DNA from: JASJBU01 sp963797085
GTDB taxonomy: Bacteria; Pseudomonadota; Gammaproteobacteria; Chromatiales; Chromatiaceae
Direction: 5' to 3'
Assembly (NCBI GenBank): GCA_963797085.1
Contig: CAWCOA010000001.1
Coordinates: 62,001-126,000, forward strand
Length of the DNA: 64,000 nucleotides
The first letter of the stretch is position 1. Each line of letters starts with the position of its first letter. A program made the translations under genes and the position numbers. Below the pieces are notes generated by a model, which had not been told where the DNA came from, searched no databases, and saw only the letters and a program-made list of their open reading frames with translations. Shown here piece by piece: positions 17,084 to 25,621 of the stretch.

Positions 17084-18220
17084 ATGTCCCTGAAAATAAC
17101 TAATCCTGGTGTATTGATTTCTCTACTGCTGCTTGGTCTGCTGGCAGTTGTCGTTTTATGGGTCATGCAGTCGATGCCTGCGGCGCCTATTCGTATTGGC
17201 CTGGCCGTCAACCTGAGTGGTCATGGGGGAACAGCCGGGGAGTATATTCGTGAAGGCGCCTTGCTGGCAGTCGAACAAGTCAACCTGGATGGTGGCATCA
17301 ATGGGCGCCCACTGGAACTGTTGATCAGTGATGACCGCAACACCAGAGAGGGCATCATCGCCGCTGACCGCGAGTTGCTTGAGCAGGGTGTACTGGCAAT
17401 CATCGGTCATGTCACCTCTAACACATCACTGATTGCCTATCCGCAAATTACCTCCAGTGGCGTGTTGATGTTCAGCCCCTACACCGCTACCTCAGAACTC
17501 TCCGGGCGGGATGACCTATTCATCAGAACCTCTGTGGATACCCGGCAGTATGCGCAGGGTATGGCAAAGTTATTGAAAATGAAGCAGGCTGAATCTGCGC
17601 TTTTCCTGGTAGATATGTCCAACCCCAGTTTTGTCGCCGAATATGCCGATCTCACTCGACAAATCTATGCCGGCCGGACCAGAGAAATCAGGTTTCATCC
17701 TGAAGAGGGTATGGACTGGAATAGCATTTTGGCGGAAATTCAGATTTTTGCACCGGATGCGATCGTCTTGATGACAGAGGTGGGCATGACCGGGATTGCG
17801 GCGCAAAAACTGCGCCAAAACGGTAATATGCAGCCTTTGATAGCGACTACCTGGGCACAAACACATGATCTCACGCGCTTTGGTGGTACTGCTGTAGAGG
17901 GGCTCTCTCTCGTCACCTTTATCGACCCGGACAACCAGCGTCCGGCATTCCTGAAATTCTCTGAGAATATGCAAGACAGGTTTGGCAAACAGGCCAATGC
18001 CAGATCTACGCGTGCCTTTGAAGCCATCAAGATTTTAGCGGAGGCATTGAGAAAATGTGCCCAACCCGGCGTCGCCGAGCTTAAGCAACAATTAGTCGAG
18101 AATCAGTACCACACATTGATGGGAGAAGTGGAATTTGACGCATATGGCGATGTCTTGAGAGACCTCTATGAGGTCAAGGTGAAAGATGGACATTTTATCA
18201 AGGCCGCATTATTGAAATGA
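17084..18220 (+). CDS. Periplasmic Leu/Ile/Val-type ligand-binding protein
   Basis: A 378-residue protein with an N-terminal hydrophobic segment (about residues 7-28), followed by a type I periplasmic binding fold of the branched-chain amino acid/amide family: 'IRIGLAVNLSGHGG', 'VEQVNLDGGINGRPLELLISDD', 'VLAIIGHVTSN', and a late 'EVEFDAYGD'. No clear signal-peptidase or lipobox site is seen, so it may stay membrane-anchored. No ABC permease or ATPase genes follow. Instead its stop overlaps the ATG of a GGDEF-EAL receptor, suggesting that it presents a ligand to that receptor rather than to a transporter. The ATG at 17084 is preferred; a TTG two codons earlier is also possible. Confidence 0.85.
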   Translation: MSLKITNPGVLISLLLLGLLAVVVLWVMQSMPAAPIRIGLAVNLSGHGGTAGEYIREGALLAVEQVNLDGGINGRPLELLISDDRNTREGIIAADRELLEQGVLAIIGHVTSNTSLIAYPQITSSGVLMFSPYTATSELSGRDDLFIRTSVDTRQYAQGMAKLLKMKQAESALFLVDMSNPSFVAEYADLTRQIYAGRTREIRFHPEEGMDWNSILAEIQIFAPDAIVLMTEVGMTGIAAQKLRQNGNMQPLIATTWAQTHDLTRFGGTAVEGLSLVTFIDPDNQRPAFLKFSENMQDRFGKQANARSTRAFEAIKILAEALRKCAQPGVAELKQQLVENQYHTLMGEVEFDAYGDVLRDLYEVKVKDGHFIKAALLK

Positions 18221-20982
18221 CCATTGCTCTCCCCTTGGGGGCCAAGCTACGGTTAATGCTGCTTTGGATGGGTGGGATTGCGATTTTGATCTCGTCCGTC
18301 TTGGTTGCCACGCTTGAATACCGACACAGTAAGGGCGAGATGGCACAGATACTCAAGGGCCGCATCGATGTCATAGAAGGCACCCTTGAAGAGCTGTTGC
18401 GTGAGGAACAATCCATGCTAGAGCATCTGGTCAACGAGTTGTCTCCTGATGACAGCGTCAGTGATATTCATCTCATGGAAAGCGCGCACTATTTGAGCGC
18501 CCAAGGCAACGTGGTCTATCTGCTGAATAAGGCCGGTGAGATCGAGCAGATTTCACAACCCGAGCAGTATGGACAGTTTCTGGGATTGGATTTTTCCCAC
18601 CTGGATTTTGTCCTGGAGATGAATCTTATCTCCTCCGTCTACCAGTCTCTGATCTCCCGGCGTTCCGTGATCAGCCTAGTGACTCAAGTCGGGGATGGAC
18701 GAATGCTGGTTTTGGAAAAGGATCTTCAGGATTTCGTGCCGTTGCTGACCCAGTTTGAGCGCGGAGAGATGTTGGACGGTGAGCTTTTCTTCATTCTGTC
18801 AAAGGATGGCACCGTAATCTATCATCCACAAACCCGTCTGATAGAGAGCCGACATAACCTGGGATTGGATCTCAAGGAACGCACCGGCCCCGATGCCCAG
18901 GGCCTGATAGGCTTCAATCTGGACAGGAATCATTACCATGGTGTGCAACGGGAGCTGGCGCTGCCTCTGGGCTGGAGTCTCTATCATGTTGTGCCCTCAC
19001 GCTATCTGATGCAGCATACCATTCATGAGATCCTGGTCCAGGTTCTGGTTTTAACGGGATTGATCATTGCGCTCATGGCAACCATGGGCTGGCTGCTGCA
19101 GCGTTACTATTCCAGGCCGATCTCAGATGTGATTCGCTCGCTGGCGGACTACCCGGTGGATGATTATCCGTCAGCAGTACCGTTATCGATGTCAAATAAC
19201 ATCATGGAGTTGCGTGATCTCATTGTCGCAGTCAACAGCATGTTCGAAAAGATCACTTCTACCCAGAAACAACTGGAGGAGCGTGAAGAACTGTTCCGTA
19301 CGGTAACAGAGCACTCAGTGCACTGGTCCTTCTGGCTGCGCCCTGATGGCAAGCTGCGATATATCTCTCCCGCCTGTGAAAGGATGACAGGTTTCAGCGC
19401 CAATGACTTTTATCAACAGCCGGCGCTGTTAAGAGAAATCATTCACCCGGAAGACCGACAACTCTGGGATGATCACCTGCATCAGATCGGTAGTCATGGC
19501 GAGGTGCTGCCGATGGAGTTCCGCATCCAGACCAAGCAGGGAGATATCCGCTGGATCAGGCACTTCTGTAAACCGATTATTTCCGACGATGGGACGAACC
19601 TGGGCAACAGGGGCGCCAATATCGATGTTTCTGAGGAGAAGCGGGTCGAGGCGCAATTGGTCCACAACAGCCTCTATGATTCGCTCACCGGATTGGCGAA
19701 CCGGGATCTGTTCATCGATAGGCTGTCACAGGTGATCAAACGCTGTGAAAGGGAGGATTTTCAATATGCGGTGCTGTTTCTGGATCTGGACCGTTTCAAA
19801 ACCATCAATGACAGCCTGGGACACAGAATCGGTGATCTGTTGTTGAAAAGCATTGCATTGCGCTTACAGGACCAGTGCCGTCCAGCCGATACGGTGGCGC
19901 GGCTGGGTGGTGATGAGTTTGCTGCGCTATTGAATGGCGTGAATGGAGTATCCGATGCCTTGATGTTTGCCGAGCGCATCAGGGAGCGGGTCAGAGAGCC
20001 CTACCGGCTGGAGAATTACGAAATCTTCACCAGTGTGAGTATCGGTATCACCATGAGTCATGGCGCCCAGACGAATGCGGCCGATCTGTTGCGTGACGCG
20101 GATACGGCCATGTATCACGCCAAATCCATGGGGCGTGATCAGATCGAGGTGTTCGATGCCGAGATGCATGAACAGGCCGTCCAGCGTTTGAACCTCGAAA
20201 CCGACCTGCGCAAAGCCATCGAGCGCAACGAATTCGTGAATTTCTATCAAGCGATTGTTGATCTGAAATCCGGACAGATCAGTGGCTTCGAGGCGTTGGT
20301 GCGCTGGCAGCATCCGCAGCGCGGGCTGATTCCACCCGGAGATTTCATCACCCTCGCAGAAGAGACGGGAATTATCCTGCCCTTGGGGCAAGGGGTCATG
20401 GAATCCGCCTGCCAGCAGCTGCAGATCTGGCAGCAAACGGCAGCATTCAAGGGATTGACAATCAATATCAATCTTTCCGGTATCCAGCTCAACCAACCTG
20501 GACTGGTGGAAAGTCTGCGCGAACTGTTACATCGCTATCAAATCGATGTGCATGCGCTGGCTTTGGAGATTACCGAGAGCGTGCTGATGGAGTATGCGGG
20601 TCATCTGCGGCAGACGCTCACGGAATTGTCGTTAATGGGTGTGCAACTCTGCATGGACGACTTTGGAACCGGCTATTCATCCCTCACCAACCTGCGCTGC
20701 TTCCCGATCAGTAAGGTCAAAATCGACCGTTCCTTTATCGCCAACATGATGAATAGCGAGGAGGACCATATGATTGTGCGCACCATCATCGACCTGGCGC
20801 ACAATCTGGGTATGGGCTGCATTGCGGAGGGGGTCGAAACCGAGCGGCAGTGCGAAGAGCTCAAAGAACTGGGTTGCGACCATGCCCAAGGTACGCTTTT
20901 CACAAAGCCACTGCCCGCGCAGCAGATCTGGGAGCTGATCAGTAAAACCGATAAGGCAGGTCAATCCAGTCAAGTCATATAA
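18217..20982 (+). CDS. Membrane receptor with PAS, GGDEF and EAL domains
   Basis: A 921-residue bifunctional c-di-GMP enzyme. A transmembrane helix (about 11-32) and a second one (about 271-294) bound a periplasmic sensor region of about 240 residues. A HAMP-like linker, a PAS domain (about 364-485), GGDEF (motif at 564-568) and EAL (motif EAL at 692-694) follow. The GGDEF motif is intact and preceded by an RxxD inhibitory site (RPAD, five residues before). EAL catalytic motifs 'ITESVLME', 'DDFGTGYSS', 'KIDRSFI' and 'AEGVET' are all present, so both synthesis and hydrolysis are possible. The start codon overlaps the stop of the binding-protein gene, indicating translational coupling. Confidence 0.95.
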   Translation: MTIALPLGAKLRLMLLWMGGIAILISSVLVATLEYRHSKGEMAQILKGRIDVIEGTLEELLREEQSMLEHLVNELSPDDSVSDIHLMESAHYLSAQGNVVYLLNKAGEIEQISQPEQYGQFLGLDFSHLDFVLEMNLISSVYQSLISRRSVISLVTQVGDGRMLVLEKDLQDFVPLLTQFERGEMLDGELFFILSKDGTVIYHPQTRLIESRHNLGLDLKERTGPDAQGLIGFNLDRNHYHGVQRELALPLGWSLYHVVPSRYLMQHTIHEILVQVLVLTGLIIALMATMGWLLQRYYSRPISDVIRSLADYPVDDYPSAVPLSMSNNIMELRDLIVAVNSMFEKITSTQKQLEEREELFRTVTEHSVHWSFWLRPDGKLRYISPACERMTGFSANDFYQQPALLREIIHPEDRQLWDDHLHQIGSHGEVLPMEFRIQTKQGDIRWIRHFCKPIISDDGTNLGNRGANIDVSEEKRVEAQLVHNSLYDSLTGLANRDLFIDRLSQVIKRCEREDFQYAVLFLDLDRFKTINDSLGHRIGDLLLKSIALRLQDQCRPADTVARLGGDEFAALLNGVNGVSDALMFAERIRERVREPYRLENYEIFTSVSIGITMSHGAQTNAADLLRDADTAMYHAKSMGRDQIEVFDAEMHEQAVQRLNLETDLRKAIERNEFVNFYQAIVDLKSGQISGFEALVRWQHPQRGLIPPGDFITLAEETGIILPLGQGVMESACQQLQIWQQTAAFKGLTININLSGIQLNQPGLVESLRELLHRYQIDVHALALEITESVLMEYAGHLRQTLTELSLMGVQLCMDDFGTGYSSLTNLRCFPISKVKIDRSFIANMMNSEEDHMIVRTIIDLAHNLGMGCIAEGVETERQCEELKELGCDHAQGTLFTKPLPAQQIWELISKTDKAGQSSQVI

Positions 20983-21082
20983 ATTGGCAAAACCTAGTAC
21001 TCTGCATCCATCAGTTCTATAGTCGATGTCGCTGATGCAGACTTCCAGATCGAATAAGCAAGCTGCGGTTAATCGATGAAAC

Positions 21083-22549
21083 TCAGGCCCGGATCATCTC
21101 GTAGATGTTCATGTAGTCCCCGCCCGGGTGGTTCCAAGACAGGTCGGTGTTCATGCCGTTTTGGCGCAGCTGGCGGAAATATTCCGGGTAGCGATACCAG
21201 AGGCCGATGCCGCGGCTCAGGGCGGATTCCAGCCCTTCGCTGGTCAGGTCGTTGAACACATAGCCGTTGCGCTGCTCGAAGGGGACCTCCGAGTAGTTGG
21301 CATCGAACACGGTGTCTGCCAGGCCGCCGGTGTTGCGCACCACCGGTACGGTGCCGTAGCGCATGGCGATCATCTGGGTCAGGCCGCAGGGCTCGTAGAC
21401 GCTGGGGATCACCAGCATGTCGGCGCCGGCATAGATCAGGTGCGCCAGGTCCTCGTCATAGCCTATCTCCAGGTGGCAGTCGGGATTGTCGTTGAGGTAG
21501 TGCTTGAGCCCCCAGAAGGCGGCGTTGAGCTCCTCTTCCGCGGCGGAGCCCAAGAGTACGAACTGGGCATGGTTGGCCAGGGAGTAAAAGGCCGCGTGGC
21601 GGATCAGGTCTGCCCCTTTCTGGCGGTCCAGGCGGCTGACTACCGCGACGATGGGTTTGAATGCGTCCTGGATCAGCAGCCGCTTGACGCAGGGCCTTCT
21701 TGTTTTTGAGCTTGTTGTTAGGTCATCGGCACAGTAATTGGCGGCGAGATGGCTGTCGGTCTGCGGGTTCCAGACATTGTAGTCGACCCCGTTGAGCACC
21801 CCGCCGACCTTGGCCCCATGCCGATTCAGGGTGTCCTGAAGGCCTTCGCCCAATTCACTGTGACGGATCTCCTCGGAGTAGCGGGGCGAGACGGTGGTGG
21901 TGAAGTTGGAGTAGACGATGCCGCCCTTCATCAGGTTGACGGCATTCGCATGGGTGTGGTCGAGCAGTCGCTCCGGGGTCATCATGGCGGCCGGATCGAG
22001 CCCGGCCTGGCGCAGGATATGTTCGCCGGTGACCCCCTGGTGGCCGACATTGTGCAGGGTGAAGCAGGCCCGGGGGTGTGTCATGCCGAGATCGTAATAG
22101 ATCTCATACAGCAGCACCGGCACCAGGCCGGTCTGCCAGTCGTGGCAGTGGATGATGTCGGGGGTTTTACCGCTCTTGAGCAGGAACTCCAGGGTGGCGC
22201 GGGAGAAAAAGGCGAAGCGTTCCGCATCGTCAGTCTCCCCGTAGAAGCGGCCGCGATCGAAGAAGCGCTCGGTGGAGTTCGGTTTGATGAAGAAGCATTT
22301 CAGGTCATCGACGATGCCGAAATAGACATCGCAGTGGATCCACACATCGTGGAAGGGTACCCAGAGATCCGCATGGGATTTCTGCAGATCGTAGATCTTG
22401 TCGTAGTTCATGCAGTCGTACATGGGCAGGATCAATTCTACCTGATTGCCCCGAATCGCCAGTTCCCGGGACAGTCCGTGTACCACATCGCCCAGTCCTC
22501 CAACCTTGGCGACCGGTGCGCATTCAGGGCTTACCATGACGATAAACAT
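21083..22549 (-). CDS. glgA: Glycogen/starch synthase GlgA with a compensated double frameshift
   Basis: A 488-residue GT5 enzyme that adds ADP-glucose to growing alpha-1,4-glucan. It has the N-terminal 'APVAKVGGLGDVV' nucleotide-sugar motif, 'HDWQTGLVPV', 'NGVDYNVWNP', 'VVSRLDRQKGADLI' and the late 'PSVYEPCGLTQMIAMRYG'. Between about 21684 and 21720 the sequence departs from the family: the frame reads 'TSSKTRRPCVK', whereas restoring one base near 21720 and removing one near 21684 gives 'NKLKNKKALRQ', which fits. So one deletion and one insertion about 36 bases apart cancel, leaving a patch of about 12 altered residues in a linker before the second Rossmann domain. Activity may survive. It is the last gene of the minus-strand glycogen cluster. 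Confidence 0.92.
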   Translation of the reverse strand: MFIVMVSPECAPVAKVGGLGDVVHGLSRELAIRGNQVELILPMYDCMNYDKIYDLQKSHADLWVPFHDVWIHCDVYFGIVDDLKCFFIKPNSTERFFDRGRFYGETDDAERFAFFSRATLEFLLKSGKTPDIIHCHDWQTGLVPVLLYEIYYDLGMTHPRACFTLHNVGHQGVTGEHILRQAGLDPAAMMTPERLLDHTHANAVNLMKGGIVYSNFTTTVSPRYSEEIRHSELGEGLQDTLNRHGAKVGGVLNGVDYNVWNPQTDSHLAANYCADDLTTSSKTRRPCVKRLLIQDAFKPIVAVVSRLDRQKGADLIRHAAFYSLANHAQFVLLGSAAEEELNAAFWGLKHYLNDNPDCHLEIGYDEDLAHLIYAGADMLVIPSVYEPCGLTQMIAMRYGTVPVVRNTGGLADTVFDANYSEVPFEQRNGYVFNDLTSEGLESALSRGIGLWYRYPEYFRQLRQNGMNTDLSWNHPGGDYMNIYEMIRA

Positions 22550-22556
22550 GTTCGAG

Positions 22557-24149
22557 TCACTCCTGATTTATGAAACTTCTGAAATCGAGATTCGGGAAGA
22601 TGGTGTCCATCTGCTCCAGGGTCTGCAGGTGCTGCTGATCGATGGCGTTGTCATTGATCGACTGTTCGAGATAACTGAAGCGGGCCAGCAGATCCCGCAC
22701 CCGTTGCTCAGCGTAGGCCTTGCTGGTGCCGGATTTTAAGATGAACGGCCAGTCCGAGGCCTGGGCCAACAGCAGGGAGCGCCCAGCCTGTTGCAGAGCT
22801 CGGTACAGCAGGCTACCCGGCTTTTCATCGGCATACTTGCCGGCCAGTTGCTGCATGCTGCGGGCGGCCTGATGCAGGTGGGGGTAGAGCCAGTCATTGT
22901 GTTCGTTAAGCCAATAGGCGTTGTAGCCCAACTCACCCCAACTGGAGGCTGAAGGCTGGGCGCACTGCAGCTTGGGATGTTGCTGCAGAAATTTGAATGG
23001 GCTGATCATCGCAAGCTCATCCTGCTGGTGAATCTTCCTGATCAGGGCCTCCAGCCATTGCGGCCCCTCATACCACCAGTGACCGAACAGCTCGGCATCA
23101 TAGGGCGCGAGGAGCAGGGGCGGCTGCGCCATGAGGGAGCCAAGGTGCTGAATCGCGGCGCGGCGTTTCTGCAGAAAATCTTCCGCATGAATCTCGATCC
23201 GTTCTGCGGCCTTTTTCGGTTCATAGGGTTGTTTGTACCTGCCCTGATTAGTGACCCGGAAATACTTGATACCGGTATGGGTGCGAGTGCCGTCATCGAG
23301 GACAAATGAGCCCAGCTCATCCGCCGGGCGATCGAAGCCGATATCCTGGTGGAATTCACGATACCAACTATCGCCCGGGTAGCCCTCGTCGGCACTCCAG
23401 ACCTGTCTGGAGGATTCAGGGTCCCGGCCGAAGGCGGCAACCCCATTCGGACAGGCCAGCGGGGCGGCGATCCCATGCCAGGGCCGTTGGTCCGCATGCA
23501 GGATGCCATGGGTGTCGAGCATGAAATAGCGGAAGCCCTGTTCCGCGAGCTGTTCCTCCAGCCCCGGGAAGTAGCCGCACTCGGGCAGCCAGATGCCCGG
23601 GGCGGTCCTGCCGAAGGTCTCCTGGTAACTTGCGGCCGCCACTGCTAGCTGAGCCTGGACAGATCCTGGCTCGGTGCGCAACAGGGGCAGAAAACCGTGG
23701 GTCGCCGCAGTGGTGATGATCTCCAGTTGGTCGGATTCCTGCAGCTGTTTGAAGGCGCCAATCAGGTTGCCCTGATAGTGTTCGGTATAGAGTCTCCGGG
23801 TCTCTTGAAAGTGATGCAGATAGTATTCCGCGAGAACCTGGGTGCGCCGGTCGGCATGTTTGCGCGCTGCTTCCTGGTCGGCCAGACCGATCAGATCCTG
23901 CATATGTTGCAGATAGCGTTGCTGCAGTAGTTCATCCTGCAGCATGCCGATCAGCGTAGGGGAGAGTGACAGGGTCAGGTGAAAGTCGATATCTGACTGG
24001 CCGAGGCGTTCGAAGGTCTGCAGGAGGGGCAGATAGCTCTCGGTTATGGCCTCGAAAAACCAGCGCTCTTCCAGGAACGTCGCATGTTCAGGATGGCGCA
24101 CATAGGGCAGGTGTGCATGCAGCAGTAGCGCAAGATAGCCCTGGGCCAT
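22557..24149 (-). CDS. GH57-type 1,4-alpha-glucan branching enzyme (DUF1957)
   Basis: A 530-residue glycoside hydrolase family 57 protein with the branching-enzyme architecture: N-terminal 'LLLHAHLPYVRHPE', the nucleophile region 'GIWLPECGYFPG', the second catalytic region 'YDAELFGHWWYEG', and a C-terminal helical DUF1957 domain with 'SSWGELGYNAYWLNEHNDW'. These enzymes cut and re-attach alpha-1,4 chains as alpha-1,6 branches. It lies 7 bases upstream of glgA and 1 base downstream of the DUF4912 gene, so the three are one transcription unit. A GH13 branching enzyme (glgB) sits in the same cluster, so the locus holds two unrelated enzymes for branching. Confidence 0.9.
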   Translation of the reverse strand: MAQGYLALLLHAHLPYVRHPEHATFLEERWFFEAITESYLPLLQTFERLGQSDIDFHLTLSLSPTLIGMLQDELLQQRYLQHMQDLIGLADQEAARKHADRRTQVLAEYYLHHFQETRRLYTEHYQGNLIGAFKQLQESDQLEIITTAATHGFLPLLRTEPGSVQAQLAVAAASYQETFGRTAPGIWLPECGYFPGLEEQLAEQGFRYFMLDTHGILHADQRPWHGIAAPLACPNGVAAFGRDPESSRQVWSADEGYPGDSWYREFHQDIGFDRPADELGSFVLDDGTRTHTGIKYFRVTNQGRYKQPYEPKKAAERIEIHAEDFLQKRRAAIQHLGSLMAQPPLLLAPYDAELFGHWWYEGPQWLEALIRKIHQQDELAMISPFKFLQQHPKLQCAQPSASSWGELGYNAYWLNEHNDWLYPHLHQAARSMQQLAGKYADEKPGSLLYRALQQAGRSLLLAQASDWPFILKSGTSKAYAEQRVRDLLARFSYLEQSINDNAIDQQHLQTLEQMDTIFPNLDFRSFINQE

Positions 24150-24150
24150 C

Positions 24151-25491
24151 TCATTCCTCTCGACTATGACTGCCGGTCAGCAGTTGGGCAACGAGTTGTT
24201 GTGCCTCGGGGGGCAGTCTCTTGTGCAGGGAGAAGCTGCCATCCGCCTCAGTCGCTAGCAGCTGGCCATGGAATACGAATTGGGAGTTGGGTTGCGCCCG
24301 GCCGTGAATATGCAACTCGATGTGAAGTTCTTGATCCGGACTTTCCGCCAGGGAGAAACTGGAGACTGGTTGAGGTGAACCCGGTGAGCTCGTTGTTGCA
24401 ATTCTTTCAGCTGCCGTCTCTGTGGTTGGAATCGGCCCTGTCGTTTTGCGGATGAACGGAGAAAAAGCAAAACCGCTAGGAACCTTTGCGGCGGCTGCCT
24501 GCAGGGAGTCCAGGGGGGCCAGGGGCTTGATCCGTTCCTTGGCCAAGGCATGGGCATCCGCGATTGAGCAGAGCGGGAAGCTGTCGGCCTGTTTGATGAC
24601 TAGCGCATCTGCTGTAGATAAGATCGATGGCTTGGAAGAGGCTGGATCATCCGACTGGGGCACCTCGTTTTCCTGCCCGGTGCGTAAGGTTGATGGCTTG
24701 TTGGGCGGTAAATCAGTCGATTGAGGTGTTACGATTTCCTGCTCAGGCAGGCTCATTGAAGGCGTTTTCCCTGCCGGGAAATCCAGATCCAGTTTATGTG
24801 CCTCAAATACCGGAGCGCCTGGATCGGGAAACAGGGGGAAGAGCTTGCTGAGCCCTCTCTGCAGGGTTGCATCATTGGGCTGATTGACATCCTCCTGCCA
24901 GGTCTCCCGGGCCTTTTGAGGATCGATTGAGTCGCTGCTCGGCGATGCTTCAAAAAGCGTATCGGCCGAGGGTGTCAAGATCAGCACCTGGGCCCCATGT
25001 CTGGCTGATTGGCTCGCTTTTGGCAGTTCCACGGTATTCGATCTGGCCAGATCGAGCAGCCGTCCGTTTTCCATCAGAAGACCTAATTCGGCAACGTAGC
25101 TTTTGGCATCCTCCCAGAGTTCGACATATTGGCTGCCTGTGGCGCCAGTAATCTCGATATCGAAGCTAGGTGCAGTTTCCTGTTTACGGGGTGGTTCGGT
25201 CAGGTCGTGAAAGCGCAGGATCAGTTTTGCGTTTTCATCTTTCAACCTGGAACGGGCAGACTTCAGTTCCCAGGGGGTGATATGCCAATAGGCATGCAGG
25301 CGATGGGGGGATACATCCATCAACACCAGTTCCGTGTCCTCCACTGGACGCGGAAAGTGCTTTTCCAGGGCATCATTCAGGCTGCGCAGGGACTCCTTGT
25401 CCGGGGTATTCAGTGGCTTGGAGTCGGCGGCCTGCATGTCTAGAGCTCGATGGGTGGCTAGAGTTTGCTTGCTATGTGAATCGATCGACAT
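24151..25491 (-). CDS. DUF4912 domain protein
   Basis: A 446-residue protein. Residues about 40-180 match DUF4912: 'LVLMDVSPHRLHAYWHITPWEL', 'LILRFHDLT', 'FDIEITGATGSQYVELW' and 'SYVAELGLL'. The remainder is low in complexity, rich in proline, serine and glutamine, with a repeated unit built round 'PSTLRTGQENEVPQSDD' and 'PSILSTADA'. A short second folded piece near the C-terminus ('ELHIHGRAQPNSQFVFHG') resembles the second half of DUF4912 proteins. The function of the domain is unknown, but it often accompanies DUF1957 branching enzymes, as here, where it ends 1 base before that gene starts. Confidence 0.8.
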   Translation of the reverse strand: MSIDSHSKQTLATHRALDMQAADSKPLNTPDKESLRSLNDALEKHFPRPVEDTELVLMDVSPHRLHAYWHITPWELKSARSRLKDENAKLILRFHDLTEPPRKQETAPSFDIEITGATGSQYVELWEDAKSYVAELGLLMENGRLLDLARSNTVELPKASQSARHGAQVLILTPSADTLFEASPSSDSIDPQKARETWQEDVNQPNDATLQRGLSKLFPLFPDPGAPVFEAHKLDLDFPAGKTPSMSLPEQEIVTPQSTDLPPNKPSTLRTGQENEVPQSDDPASSKPSILSTADALVIKQADSFPLCSIADAHALAKERIKPLAPLDSLQAAAAKVPSGFAFSPFIRKTTGPIPTTETAAERIATTSSPGSPQPVSSFSLAESPDQELHIELHIHGRAQPNSQFVFHGQLLATEADGSFSLHKRLPPEAQQLVAQLLTGSHSREE

Positions 25492-25621
25492 GCTGCTGGT
25501 GGTGATGATGATCGATCAAGAATCCCTGCCTGAACATACAGCATGTTTGGGATGCCCATTATAACAGAGAATTACCTGGCGGCTATACATGGGGCCGTAG
25601 ATAAACCCATTGTTTTAAAAG

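Noticed and set aside
21749..22573. A 274-codon plus-strand frame
   Set aside because: Antisense to glgA; valine/aspartate-rich composition typical of shadow frames.
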